DNA of 64,000 bases from Bacteroidetes bacterium UBA7662 (GTDB lineage: Bacteria; Bacteroidota; Bacteroidia; UBA7662). Positions 16,465 through 24,879 of the stretch are shown here, one piece after another. A program made the translations under genes and the position numbers. The notes under the pieces were generated by a model. That model did no database searches, was not told the DNA's origin, and saw only the letters and a program-made list of their open reading frames with translations. The first letter of the stretch is position 1. Each line of letters opens with the position of its first letter. The DNA lies in assembly GCA_002483345.1 (NCBI GenBank), contig DLHS01000017.1, positions 1-64,000 on the forward strand. The letters are read 5' to 3'.

Positions 16465-17886
16465 GTGAACATACTTCCCGATAAGTTGTCAGACAATCTG
16501 AAAGTCAAAGGATTAATATGGAAAATCACTTGGCTGGCTTTGTCAATTGCGACTTTGGTTTACTTCAAAGGAATAGAAAGGTCAAAGGCAGAACGCGTTG
16601 AATACAGACCCATTTACTGGGATGCTATTTCCTACTACGCTTATTTGCCTGCCACATTCATCTATCATGATCTCAGTCTGGATTTTACACGTAGACCTGG
16701 CAAGGATATGAACCGTCAATTCTGGCCTGAGACTGCCCCGAATGGAGGCCTGGTGATTAAAACCACCATGGGTATTGCGTGGCTGTATGCCCCTTTCTTT
16801 TTTGCGGCACATGTTTACAGTCTGTTCTCAGGAGATGCTTTGAGCGGTTTTTCCCAACCCTATCAGTTTGCCATCGGCATCAGTGGCCTGTTCTATGGTT
16901 TATGGGGGCTCTGGCTGATGGGAGGCGTTTTGAGAAGGTACTTTCCTGATGCTGCAGTAGCTGCTACCCTGGTCTGCTTCGCGGTCGGTACCAACCTGTT
17001 CAACTACATTACTTACGAGGCTGCCATGTCGCATGCCTTCAACTTTTTCCTCATCGCCTGGTTGCTGAAAATAAACCAGCGCTGGCATGATGAACCCACG
17101 GCGGCCAGAAGTTTCTGGCTTGGTTTTCTCGTTGGCTGGATCACCCTGGTGCGACCCACCAACATCCTGATTATACTGGTTCCCGTGCTTTTCGGAATGG
17201 GGAGCCCTGTTTTCCGGGAGAAGTACCGGATTTTGGCAAAAAACCCGCGTTGGGTGCTTTACGCCATAATGGGCGCATTTCTGATCGGATTTCCCCAGCT
17301 TATCTACTGGAAACTGAACTCCGGTCACTGGCTGTTTTTCTCTTATACCGGTGAGAAATTTTACTGGACTCGCCCTTACATCGTGGAATTCCTGTTCAGT
17401 TACCGCAAAGGCTGGCTGGTTTACAGTCCCCTGCTTCTCCTGAGTTTCGCAGGCCTTTTCAGCCTCAGAGGCAGTGCCCGGGGATACCTGACACCCATAT
17501 TGCTGCTCTTTCCCATCATCATTTACCTGCTTTCGTGCTGGTGGACCTGGTGGTTCGGTGGTGGTTTCGGCGGAAGACCGATGGTAGACTGGTATCCGTT
17601 GCTGATGATTCCCTTCGCCGCCATTTTACATGCACTTTGGAAAGGAAACTGGCTTGTAAAAATACCGGCCGTCTTAGTTATCCTTTTTTGCCTGACTTTG
17701 AGCTGGCATCAAAACTGGCAGTACAAAGTGGGTCTCATCCATTATGATTCTATGAGCAAAAAAGCCTACCAGGCCAGTTTCTTCAAAAGTCATTACCCGG
17801 ATGGATACGATGATATGATTATTACCCCGCAATACAGTAAACTGCATAAGGGCGGGCGGGAAGAAGTAGAAACCATTTTTGATTAA
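16465..17886 (+). CDS. GT-C-like polytopic membrane protein (short paralogue)
   Basis: This 473-residue protein has about ten membrane segments and parallels the preceding gene along most of its length (YWDAISYYAYLPATF near the N-terminus; LFSYRKGWLVYSP and CWWTWWFGGGFGG later). It lacks the paralogue's C-terminal domain. It begins with GTG; no in-frame ATG precedes the first membrane segment. The last four bases overlap the convergent family 2 glycosyltransferase gene. A role in glycan assembly at the cytoplasmic membrane is inferred from the fold and neighbours. Confidence 0.75.
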   Translation: MNILPDKLSDNLKVKGLIWKITWLALSIATLVYFKGIERSKAERVEYRPIYWDAISYYAYLPATFIYHDLSLDFTRRPGKDMNRQFWPETAPNGGLVIKTTMGIAWLYAPFFFAAHVYSLFSGDALSGFSQPYQFAIGISGLFYGLWGLWLMGGVLRRYFPDAAVAATLVCFAVGTNLFNYITYEAAMSHAFNFFLIAWLLKINQRWHDEPTAARSFWLGFLVGWITLVRPTNILIILVPVLFGMGSPVFREKYRILAKNPRWVLYAIMGAFLIGFPQLIYWKLNSGHWLFFSYTGEKFYWTRPYIVEFLFSYRKGWLVYSPLLLLSFAGLFSLRGSARGYLTPILLLFPIIIYLLSCWWTWWFGGGFGGRPMVDWYPLLMIPFAAILHALWKGNWLVKIPAVLVILFCLTLSWHQNWQYKVGLIHYDSMSKKAYQASFFKSHYPDGYDDMIITPQYSKLHKGGREEVETIFD

Positions 17887-18599
17887 CGACCTCCGAAAGC
17901 ATAATAAACTATCTTCCAGAGTATCCTGACCCCGTCACTGGTCCGGAATTTTTTGCCTTCCCCTTCATTCCGGGGAAAATACTGCACCGGCACCTCCGCG
18001 ATATTATTGCGTTTGATACGGGCTGCCTTGATCAGCAACTCCGCTTCAATGGCAAAACGGTTTTCTCTTAAATGCAGTTTGTCAAGCAAACTGCGTTTCA
18101 TGAGTTTGTAGCCACAGGCCATGTCGGTGATGCGGATATCGATCAGGAAAGAGGTGAGCCAGCTGAACAGTTTGTTGGCAATGTATCGTTTGTAACTACT
18201 CAGTGGCCGTATCGGGCCGGGAAGATAGCGGGAGCCGTTCACCATCTCTACCCCCAGTCTTTCCATGGCTTCCAGCATGGCCGGTATATCGGCCGGCTGC
18301 AGTTCCAGGTCGGCATCCTGAATCAGCAAGGTATCACCAGTGGCAAAACTTATTCCACTGCGAACGGCTGCTCCCTTACCCTGGTTTAGGAGATGTTTGT
18401 GAAGGTGATACCCCTTTTTGCCGGTTATCCAGCTTTCAATGTTCCGGTAGGTCGCGTCGGTTGAACAATCGTCTACAATCACGATTTCCCGCGACAGTAC
18501 AAAAGCCGGCAAAGTCAACGTTTCCAGCATCTCCAGAACCTGAACCACCAGCAACTCCTCGTTGTACACAGGAATGACTATGCTGAGATGCATGCTCAC
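17883..18599 (-). CDS. Glycosyltransferase family 2 (polyprenyl-phosphate sugar synthase type)
   Basis: This 238-residue GT2 enzyme has the N-terminal LSIVIPVYNEE motif, an IVDDCSTD nucleotide-binding segment and the metal-binding DAD at residues 95-97. The GSRYLPG segment and lack of clear membrane helices are typical of dolichyl-phosphate glucose/mannose synthase-like proteins. These enzymes make the polyprenyl-phosphate sugar used as a donor by GT-C membrane transferases. Four such candidates lie in this block, so a donor-supply role is a reasonable inference. It overlaps the upstream YjbR gene by four bases. Confidence 0.88.
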   Translation of the reverse strand: MSMHLSIVIPVYNEELLVVQVLEMLETLTLPAFVLSREIVIVDDCSTDATYRNIESWITGKKGYHLHKHLLNQGKGAAVRSGISFATGDTLLIQDADLELQPADIPAMLEAMERLGVEMVNGSRYLPGPIRPLSSYKRYIANKLFSWLTSFLIDIRITDMACGYKLMKRSLLDKLHLRENRFAIEAELLIKAARIKRNNIAEVPVQYFPRNEGEGKKFRTSDGVRILWKIVYYAFGGR

Positions 18600-18943
18600 A
18601 ACGTTTCCCTCATCTTTTTAGGCAGACTGGCGAATATCAGTTCGTAGGAATGACGGATAAGCTCCCGCAGCAGCTTTTCGTCTAATCCCATATCTGTCCG
18701 GAGGGTGTTCCAGTGCTTTTTATTCATGTGATAACCCGGCCGGATGGCATCGGGATAACGTTCGCGTAATTCGGCAGCTCTTTCCGGGTCGCATTTTGCA
18801 TTAAACTCCCAGCTTTCTTCGACATCTGTCAGCAAATATATCTTTCCCCCGACCCTGAAAACCAATGTACGCTGATCAAAAGGAAAATCTTCTGTGGTGT
18901 GAGGCAATGAAAGACAGAAATCACGTAAGGCTTCTATGTGCAT
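18596..18943 (-). CDS. MmcQ/YjbR family protein
   Basis: This 115-residue protein matches the MmcQ/YjbR family, a small fold with a double-wing-like topology sometimes called DNA-binding. Recognisable features are the N-terminal EALRDFCLSLPHTTEDFPF, the central FRVGGKIYLL strand pair and the conserved GYHMNKKHWNTL segment. The function is not established for any member. Its stop overlaps the start of the GT2 gene, so the two are co-transcribed, though no functional link is known. Confidence 0.9.
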   Translation of the reverse strand: MHIEALRDFCLSLPHTTEDFPFDQRTLVFRVGGKIYLLTDVEESWEFNAKCDPERAAELRERYPDAIRPGYHMNKKHWNTLRTDMGLDEKLLRELIRHSYELIFASLPKKMRETL

Positions 18944-18978
18944 GATTCAAAACTTAGTGCAAGATAAAAAGACCTGCC

Positions 18979-20520
18979 TTAAGGCTGCTTCCTTTCAAAA
19001 ATTTCCAATCGCCCTCCGGCAGATACGAAAGCAGGGCTGTATTCTTTTTCCAGAAGCTGCATCAGCACCGTATCACAGGCCTGGGGATTTCGCTGAGCGA
19101 AACACCAGCGTACAAAATAATCGGGGAGCAGCATATCCGGGGGAGGAAGTGAATCAGGTCCGCAGGGTGGGAAATAAAGGCTTGGTTGCCAGTAACCAAA
19201 CACCGTCTCGTTCTCTGGTGTATAACGCCAATGCAGGGGAAAATACGCATTGCTGGCCTCGTAATTGGCCAGATTGGCGATCGGCCGGTCATAACCGGTT
19301 GCCTCCCCCAGATGCTGATGCATCCAGCCAACACTGTAATTCAACGGAATCACGATGCTGTTGGGTTTCAGATGCGTCATGCCCGACTGAAACTCAGCCA
19401 TGTCCTTGCCCAGATCACGCGATACCTGCACATAATAGCTGAGCAGATACAGCTGTGCTCCGATGGCGAGTACCCAGGCCGGGCGCAGCACATAAAAGTA
19501 GCGTGCACCTTGTGCCAGGGTAGCCAATAGCAACATCAGCAATAAGATATTGAGCCGGGTGATGATGTAACCTCCTCCGGCTGACACATCAGGAGCCAGC
19601 AGGTACAAGATCAATACGGCCAGCAAGGCCGACACAAAGGTCTTCAGGCTGCTGGTCTTCAACTTACTTTTCCAGATGAGGTACACCAGTTCCGCCCAAA
19701 GGGCCCAGGCCATGGGACCGAAAATTTTTTCTTCTTTTCCAAAATGAAAAACAATCAGCGAACGGAAATTCAGCAGCCATGCTGCTTTCTCCCGGAAGGG
19801 CATCCACCACGATCCGCCAGAACTTGCATTGTGATAAAAAAACCAGGCTGCAAACAGCAATCCCGGCAAAGAAACCAACGCCAGCAAAGCCAATGCCTTC
19901 AGCCTTCCGGACCAGTCTGATTTCGTGCCTAAGGCCAGTATACCGGCAACAATGCCGGCAACCCCAAAACTCACCAGGTGGGTGAGATAAAGCAGTAACA
20001 ACCATAATCCGCAGGCAAACAACAAACGCCTGCCCCCTTGCTGCAGCCATTGCTGCCAGCTGGTCATAAACCAGGGGAACAGGGCCACACTGAAAGCGAA
20101 ACTGTACTGTCCGAGATAAAAATTATAGAAATATATCAGGAAAAACACCCACCAACCCATGGCAGGACTACCCAGAAACTTCATCCAACGGCGAAAACCC
20201 AAGGCGAACAGTAGCACATAGGCTGTCACCAGCAGTTTTTCAGCCAGCGCCATCCCGACGGCTGCCTGCAGCAGCATCAGCGTGCCGTGTACCAGCCAGT
20301 TGTCAGGTGAACTGTTTATTTCGTAGAAACGGGTCAGGAAGCTGTTGCCGTTTACCAGTATCTCCCACAACTGGCGGGCATTGTACAGATGCGCGGGACC
20401 GTCGAAGCTGTAAAACCAGGGAGAAATCCACACCGGAACAAGGTGCAGGGCACACATCGCCAGGAAGAACTTAAACGCATGGCGACTGAAAAAGGCGGTT
20501 AGGGCGGCAATTTGAATCAT
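18979..20520 (-). CDS. Polytopic membrane protein, GT-C-like
   Basis: The protein has about 513 residues, with roughly ten membrane segments and an acidic first loop (SFDGPAHLYNARQL) like that in GT39-type glycosyltransferases. No specific family was recognised. The C-terminal 110 residues are soluble and proline/tyrosine-rich, probably periplasmic. The ATG at 20520 (MIQIAALTAFF) is chosen over 20562 because it leaves a normal short N-terminus before the first helix. It is followed on the same strand by yjbR and GT2 after 35 bases. Confidence 0.7.
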   Translation of the reverse strand: MIQIAALTAFFSRHAFKFFLAMCALHLVPVWISPWFYSFDGPAHLYNARQLWEILVNGNSFLTRFYEINSSPDNWLVHGTLMLLQAAVGMALAEKLLVTAYVLLFALGFRRWMKFLGSPAMGWWVFFLIYFYNFYLGQYSFAFSVALFPWFMTSWQQWLQQGGRRLLFACGLWLLLLYLTHLVSFGVAGIVAGILALGTKSDWSGRLKALALLALVSLPGLLFAAWFFYHNASSGGSWWMPFREKAAWLLNFRSLIVFHFGKEEKIFGPMAWALWAELVYLIWKSKLKTSSLKTFVSALLAVLILYLLAPDVSAGGGYIITRLNILLLMLLLATLAQGARYFYVLRPAWVLAIGAQLYLLSYYVQVSRDLGKDMAEFQSGMTHLKPNSIVIPLNYSVGWMHQHLGEATGYDRPIANLANYEASNAYFPLHWRYTPENETVFGYWQPSLYFPPCGPDSLPPPDMLLPDYFVRWCFAQRNPQACDTVLMQLLEKEYSPAFVSAGGRLEIFERKQP

Positions 20521-20566
20521 CGCATCGAATTTAGGCTTTATCCCTAAAGAAATGAGCCCCATCGGC

Positions 20567-20574
20567 TAACTTTG
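20567..20574 (+). promoter_or_regulatory. -7 box (TAACTTTG) for pruA
   Basis: An exact TAnnTTTG match lies 22 bases before the pruA ATG in the short divergent region. No good -33 sequence was found. Confidence 0.55.
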
Positions 20575-20596
20575 CAGCGTTCAAAAATCCTCTCCT

Positions 20597-22222
20597 ATGG
20601 CTTACGGCACCTTTACCCCTCCTATCGCGAAAAACGAACCGGTTCGCAACTATGCCCCCGGCAGTGCGGAAGCAGTTTCGCTGCAAAAGCAGATTGAAGC
20701 TTTCCGTGCGCAAACGCTCGATATCCCCATGTTCATTGGAGGCAAAGAGATCCGGACGGGTAAAACCAAAACCATCAATCCGCCCCACGACCACAAACAT
20801 GTCTTAGGTCAGTTTCACGAAGGCGACGCCAGCCACGTACAAATGGCCATCGACGCTGCGCTGGCTGCCAAACCGAAATGGGAAGCCCTTCCCTGGGAAC
20901 AACGTGCGGCTATTTTTCTGAAGATGGCGGATCTGCTTGCAGGCCCCTACCGCGACCTCCTCAACGCCAGCACCATGCTCGGCCAAAGCAAAAACCCCTT
21001 CCAGGCAGAAATCGACAGTGCCTGCGAACTGATTGACTTCTTCCGGTTCAACGTACAGTATATGACGCAACTGTACCAGCAGCAGCCCGAAAGCCTGCCG
21101 ACCACCTGGAACCGGGTGGAATACAGGGCCCTCGAAGGCTTCATCTTCGCCCTTACCCCCTTCAATTTCACCTCTATAGCCGGTAACCTGCCTACCTCGC
21201 CGGCACTGATGGGCAATACCGTGGTTTGGAAACCCTCCAATACCCAGATATATTCGGCTTACTTCCTGATGAAACTATTTCAGGAAGCCGGCTTACCCGA
21301 TGGGGTGATCAACCTCGTCTATGTCAGCGGTCCGGTGGCAGGAGATGTTATTTTTAAACACCGTGATTTTGCCGGCATTCACTTTACCGGCTCCACCGGT
21401 GTATTCAACAACATCTGGAAAACGGTGGGCGAAAACATCGGCATCTACAAAAGTTACCCGCGTATTGTGGGGGAGACCGGTGGCAAAGACTTCATCGTTG
21501 CCCACAAATCAGCCGATGCCGATATGGTAGCAACCGCCATTTCAAGAGGCGCCTTCGAGTTCCAGGGACAGAAATGCTCTGCGGCTTCCCGGGCTTATAT
21601 CCCTTCCAACTTGTGGGATGCTGTTAAAAAACGGGTAAAAGCCGACCTCGCCGACATGAAAATGGGTGGCGTGGAAGATTTTACCAACTTCATCAATGCC
21701 GTCATCGATGAGAAGTCGTTCGACAAACTCGCCGGCTATATCGATGCTGCCAAAAATGATCCTGCCTGTGAAATCGTGGCCGGTGGTAAGTACGACAAGT
21801 CAAAAGGCTACTTCATCGAACCCACCATTATCCGCGTAAACGATCCGATGTATGTAACGATGTGCGAAGAGCTCTTCGGTCCCGTGCTCACCCTCTACGT
21901 TTACGACGAAAACAAATACGAAGAAACGCTTGAATTGGTCGACAAAACCTCGATTTATGCCCTCACAGGTGCTGTACTGGCGCAGGATCGTTACGCACTC
22001 GACCTGGCTACCGAAAAACTCCGTCACGCGGCAGGTAACTTCTACCTCAACGACAAACCAACCGGTGCTGTGGTAGGACAGCAGCCCTTTGGCGGGGCAC
22101 GCGGCTCAGGTACCAACGACAAGGCAGGCTCCATGCTTAACCTCATCCGCTGGACATCAGCCCGTACCATTAAAGAGAATCTGAATCCACCTAAAACCTA
22201 TCGTTACCCGTTCCAGGGGTAA
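20597..22222 (+). CDS. pruA: L-glutamate gamma-semialdehyde (1-pyrroline-5-carboxylate) dehydrogenase
   Basis: This 541-residue aldehyde dehydrogenase catalyses the second step of proline breakdown, oxidising glutamate semialdehyde to glutamate with NAD+. The catalytic cysteine is Cys327 (GQKCSAASRAY) and the general base is Glu293 (VGETGGKDF); the FTGSTGVF cofactor segment is intact. The length matches the stand-alone P5C dehydrogenases of Bacteroidota, not the PutA fusion. No proline dehydrogenase gene is in the window. It has its own promoter and is followed by a strong palindrome. Confidence 0.96.
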   Translation: MAYGTFTPPIAKNEPVRNYAPGSAEAVSLQKQIEAFRAQTLDIPMFIGGKEIRTGKTKTINPPHDHKHVLGQFHEGDASHVQMAIDAALAAKPKWEALPWEQRAAIFLKMADLLAGPYRDLLNASTMLGQSKNPFQAEIDSACELIDFFRFNVQYMTQLYQQQPESLPTTWNRVEYRALEGFIFALTPFNFTSIAGNLPTSPALMGNTVVWKPSNTQIYSAYFLMKLFQEAGLPDGVINLVYVSGPVAGDVIFKHRDFAGIHFTGSTGVFNNIWKTVGENIGIYKSYPRIVGETGGKDFIVAHKSADADMVATAISRGAFEFQGQKCSAASRAYIPSNLWDAVKKRVKADLADMKMGGVEDFTNFINAVIDEKSFDKLAGYIDAAKNDPACEIVAGGKYDKSKGYFIEPTIIRVNDPMYVTMCEELFGPVLTLYVYDENKYEETLELVDKTSIYALTGAVLAQDRYALDLATEKLRHAAGNFYLNDKPTGAVVGQQPFGGARGSGTNDKAGSMLNLIRWTSARTIKENLNPPKTYRYPFQG

Positions 22223-22283
22223 TTAATTCCGGATTTCAAATTCCAGGTTCCGGATTGGGGTCTTTGGGTTTTATTGCGATATT

Positions 22284-22351
22284 TTTTCCCTTTATAGGGG
22301 TCGGTCTAGACCGACCCCTATAAATATTGACCGTACCCTATAAAGGGAAAA
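22284..22351. repeat. Nested palindrome with two competing stems
   Basis: Bases 22291-22324 form a perfect 34-bp palindrome with 17-bp arms and no loop, centred on TCTAGA. The left part (22284-22305) can instead pair with 22330-22351, matching 20 of 22 bases. The first arm therefore has two mutually exclusive partners. The element sits after pruA and 34 bases before the pentapeptide gene. It could be a bidirectional terminator, a regulatory RNA switch or a remnant of a mobile repeat. Confidence 0.85.
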
Positions 22352-22384
22352 TGCCTTTCTGTACCTTAAATTGTTTCATTATTT

Positions 22385-22963
22385 ATGTCTTTGATTACTC
22401 CTTACATCGATGCGGAACATTACCGGGGCATCCATTTTTTGGAAAAGCCAATCAAACGCGGAGAATACGAACGATGCACCTTTACTGACTGCCGTTTTGC
22501 GGGAACAGATTTATCCGGATTTGTATTTGTGGATTGTCGGTTTGAACAATGTGATCTGAGCAATGTACCCCTTAAACAAAGCAGCTTCCGGAGTGCAGCT
22601 TTCAAGGGATGCAAAATGCTGGGTCTGCATTTTGAAGATTGTAATCCTATGCTTTTTTCAGTTGACTTTGAGGGCTGTCAGTTACAGATGAGTACCTTTC
22701 ACCGGCTTAAGCTCAAAGGAACCCGTTTCGTCGGCTGTCGGCTGGGGGAAGTTTCATTTACCGACTGTGACCTGACCAAAGCGGATTTCAACAACAGCGA
22801 GCTGCATCTGACCCATTTCGATGGTTGTACCCTGGAACAAGCCGACTTCAGAACGGCTTCCGGTCTGCAGTTAGACCCCGATAAAAACCGCCTGAAAGGT
22901 GCTTTGGTTACCTTATATCAATTGCCCGGCTTATTGGAGAAATACCAGCTCCGGGTGGAGTAA
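22385..22963 (+). CDS. Pentapeptide repeat protein (Qnr/McbG-like)
   Basis: This 192-residue protein is built almost entirely of pentapeptide repeats with a central Phe or Leu, forming a right-handed quadrilateral beta-helix. Many units are of the type CRFxx, CDLxx and ADFxx. The ending NRLKGALVTLYQLPGLLEKYQLRVE is typical of chromosomal Qnr-like proteins. Qnr and MfpA mimic DNA and bind gyrase or topoisomerase IV, protecting them from quinolones or toxins; that role here is inferred only from family resemblance and size. It is cysteine-rich for the family. It stands alone between two long intergenic regions. Confidence 0.87.
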   Translation: MSLITPYIDAEHYRGIHFLEKPIKRGEYERCTFTDCRFAGTDLSGFVFVDCRFEQCDLSNVPLKQSSFRSAAFKGCKMLGLHFEDCNPMLFSVDFEGCQLQMSTFHRLKLKGTRFVGCRLGEVSFTDCDLTKADFNNSELHLTHFDGCTLEQADFRTASGLQLDPDKNRLKGALVTLYQLPGLLEKYQLRVE

Positions 22964-23188
22964 TTTATACCTTCGGCTGTCCACGGCTTCGCTGGTCCAC
23001 TTGTTCCGCAAGTGCGGCACTGCCCACTCGCTTCGCTGTCCACATCTGTCCCATTAGCCCATTAGTCCCCTCAGGCACCGCCAGGTGCCAGAAGTCAGGT
23101 GTAAAACCACTACCACACTGCCACCACTGCCACGCTTTCACACTATCAGCAACCAGATTCAACAGCCGGCATCCGTTTCCCAGCTCAT

Positions 23189-23209
23189 TTCTCGCCGCTC
23201 GTTTCTCGC
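23189..23209 (-). repeat. Dispersed GCGAGA-type repeat, copy 1
   Basis: Read on the minus strand this 21-base element is nearly identical to the 22-base element at 26494-26515. Both have the form GCGAGA-n-ACGAG-nn(n)-GCGAGAA and both lie in gene-free DNA. Confidence 0.65.
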
Positions 23210-23238
23210 TCTCTTACCGGATTGTCCTGAAAATTAGC

Positions 23239-23246
23239 TACCTTTG
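23239..23246 (+). promoter_or_regulatory. -7 box (TACCTTTG) for the cold-shock gene
   Basis: An exact TAnnTTTG match lies about 85 bases before the start codon, leaving a long leader, which is common for cold-shock genes. A TTG lies only 14 bases upstream, too close for a standard -33. Confidence 0.5.
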
Positions 23247-23330
23247 TACTCCTTTTGCTAGTTACCGCGATCTGCATACCCACGTACCGACCGCATAACC
23301 AGACGTCGGGTATTTATCATTTAAAATTTT

Positions 23331-23876
23331 ATGGGCAGATCACAGGAAACCTTCAACAAAAAAGAAAACGAAAAAAAGCGTCTGAAGAAAAAACAAGACA
23401 AGGCGCACAAAAAAGAAGAGCGTCGTGCCAATTCTGACAAAGGGAAAGGCCTTGACGACATGATTGCCTATGTAGACCATGAAGGCAATATATCTTCGAC
23501 CCCGCCGGATCCCAAAAGAAAACTGGCCATTCAGTCGGAAGACATTCAGGTAAGCGTTTCACGTCAGAAACCTGTAGATCCGGCTGACCTCATCCGCAAG
23601 GGTACCATTACTTTCTTCAACGAAGCCAAGGGATACGGTTTTATCAAAGACCATGAATCGCAGGAAAGTGTCTTCATCCATGCCAATGGTATGTTGGAAC
23701 TGGTACGGGAAGGCGATCAGGTGAATTTTGAAACCGAATCTGGTCCTAAAGGACTTCAGGCCATCCAGGTACGCAAATATGTAGCGCCTGCCCCTAAAGC
23801 CGCCACCCCTGCTCCTGCTCCGGAAGCACCTGCGGCAGATGAAACGCCGGCAGAACCCACAGAACCAACTGAATAA
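23331..23876 (+). CDS. Cold-shock-domain protein with basic N-terminus
   Basis: This 181-residue protein has three parts. Residues 1-40 are a lysine/arginine-rich, probably helical extension. Residues of about 85-150 are a cold-shock domain with both RNA-binding motifs (KGYGFI and VFIHA). The last 30 residues are an alanine/proline/threonine-rich tail. It should bind single-stranded nucleic acid and act as an RNA chaperone. The extended form is common in Bacteroidota, unlike the 70-residue CspA. It is monocistronic, with a hairpin after the stop. Confidence 0.9.
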   Translation: MGRSQETFNKKENEKKRLKKKQDKAHKKEERRANSDKGKGLDDMIAYVDHEGNISSTPPDPKRKLAIQSEDIQVSVSRQKPVDPADLIRKGTITFFNEAKGYGFIKDHESQESVFIHANGMLELVREGDQVNFETESGPKGLQAIQVRKYVAPAPKAATPAPAPEAPAADETPAEPTEPTE

Positions 23877-23906
23877 ATTTTAGTAAAAAGGCTTTTACCA
23901 ATACCG

Positions 23907-23927
23907 GCCGGACCTTTGTTGTCCGGC
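23907..23927 (+). terminator. Hairpin after the cold-shock gene
   Basis: GCCGGAC and GTCCGGC form a seven-pair stem with a seven-base loop 30 bases after the stop codon. A smaller GTAAAA/TTTTAC hairpin (23883-23898) precedes it. No long T-run follows, so the terminator call is moderate. Confidence 0.5.
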
Positions 23928-23984
23928 TGAATTGTTTCCGGCTGTTTTGGTTTGCCGCTGAACCCTTACCTTTCTCATTAGTTT

Positions 23985-24452
23985 ATGGACACAAACAAAG
24001 CTGAAAACCGGAAAGAAGCACTGTACAGGCAACTGCTTGCCTTGCTGGACGAACGTATAGCAGAAACCCGTCTGGCATTGACCCATGCCAGAGAATCGCG
24101 GGATAACGACACCAAAAGCAGTGCCGGCGATAAATACGAAACCGGTCGCGCCATGATGCAACAGGAAATGGATAAGCTGGAACACCAGCAAAGCCTGTAT
24201 TTACAGCACCGGGCCGGTATCACAGCCATTAGTACCGACACAGTACATCTTAAAGTTGGTCCGGGAACGCTGGTAGAAACAAACCACGGAACCTACTTCG
24301 TGGGGCCGGGTCTGGGCAAGGTAAACCTGGAAAAGGGTAGTTGTTTTGTGATTTCACCGGCCTCGCCGCTGGGTAAGGTGTTAAAGGATAAAACAAGGGG
24401 TGACCGCTTTGTTTTTCAGGGCAGAGATTATGTGATAACGGCGCTGGAGTAA
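23985..24452 (+). CDS. GreA/GreB-like transcription elongation factor family protein
   Basis: This 155-residue protein has an N-terminal coiled coil (about residues 1-75) and a C-terminal FKBP-like domain of GreA/GreB type (residues 85-155). The coiled-coil tip carries charged residues (ESRDNDTKSSAGDKYETG), comparable to the acidic tip of Gre factors that enters the RNA polymerase secondary channel. In Bacteroidota this family is often mislabelled 3-oxoacyl-ACP synthase, for which there is no support. It may modulate RNA polymerase, but the family has not been characterised in detail. Confidence 0.8.
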   Translation: MDTNKAENRKEALYRQLLALLDERIAETRLALTHARESRDNDTKSSAGDKYETGRAMMQQEMDKLEHQQSLYLQHRAGITAISTDTVHLKVGPGTLVETNHGTYFVGPGLGKVNLEKGSCFVISPASPLGKVLKDKTRGDRFVFQGRDYVITALE

Positions 24453-24513
24453 GTTTTTTACGGGGAGGTAATTAAATCAGTATCACATCGTTAAGATAGC
24501 CAAAACCCTGTCT

Positions 24514-24816
24514 ATGACTGCCTCTGAAACCCTCACCTTCCGTCGGTTGAACCGCCGGCTGCTTTTTTTGATCAGTGCTGCTGTACTCACTTTTTTTCTT
24601 TTTTTTATTGATGAAGGATACTACGATTTACGCTGGATGAAATCATTCGGCAATTGGGTGGTATTTGTATTGTATGTATCGATCCTTTTTGGTTTACAGT
24701 TTCTGACTGATTTGCTGCTGAGGAAAACAGGATTGGTCAGAAGCAGTACCTGGCCGGTAGTAGGGGTCGCCTTCCTGTTGGTGGTGCTCTTCCTGCTATT
24801 CCTGATATTTACCTGA
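24514..24816 (+). CDS. Small three-helix membrane protein, unknown function
   Basis: This 100-residue protein has three predicted membrane segments (about residues 14-33, 44-65 and 78-99) and no recognisable motif. It lies 60 bases after the GreA-like gene on the same strand. It looks real because of its codon pattern and hydrophobic organisation, but no function can be assigned. Confidence 0.65.
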   Translation: MTASETLTFRRLNRRLLFLISAAVLTFFLFFIDEGYYDLRWMKSFGNWVVFVLYVSILFGLQFLTDLLLRKTGLVRSSTWPVVGVAFLLVVLFLLFLIFT

Positions 24817-24856
24817 TAATAATTACCTGTATTTCAAGATAAAAGGTCAAATTCTT

Positions 24857-24864
24857 TACTTTTG
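24857..24864 (+). promoter_or_regulatory. -7 box (TACTTTTG) for the lipoprotein gene
   Basis: An exact TAnnTTTG match lies 15 bases before the ATG at 24880, with a TTTC about 21 bases upstream. The box overlaps an upstream TTG codon that could otherwise be read as a start. Confidence 0.55.
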
Positions 24865-24879
24865 ATCCGGAGGCTTTTT

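Larger units (their letters stand above)
22964..23330. other. Intergenic region of degenerate repeats, with a -7 box near its end
   Basis: No supported gene lies in these 367 bases. The sequence is made of short near-repeats around CTTCGCTG and GTCCAC, followed by runs of CCATTAG and CCAC, as in decayed intergenic repeats. A copy of a dispersed GCGAGA-type repeat lies at 23189-23209. A TACCTTTG box at 23239-23246 is a plausible promoter for the cold-shock gene. Confidence 0.6.

Noticed and set aside
22965..23162. Minus-strand frame of 65 codons after the pentapeptide gene
   Set aside because: It lies in degenerate repeat DNA, has unusual Trp/Gly composition and no family match.
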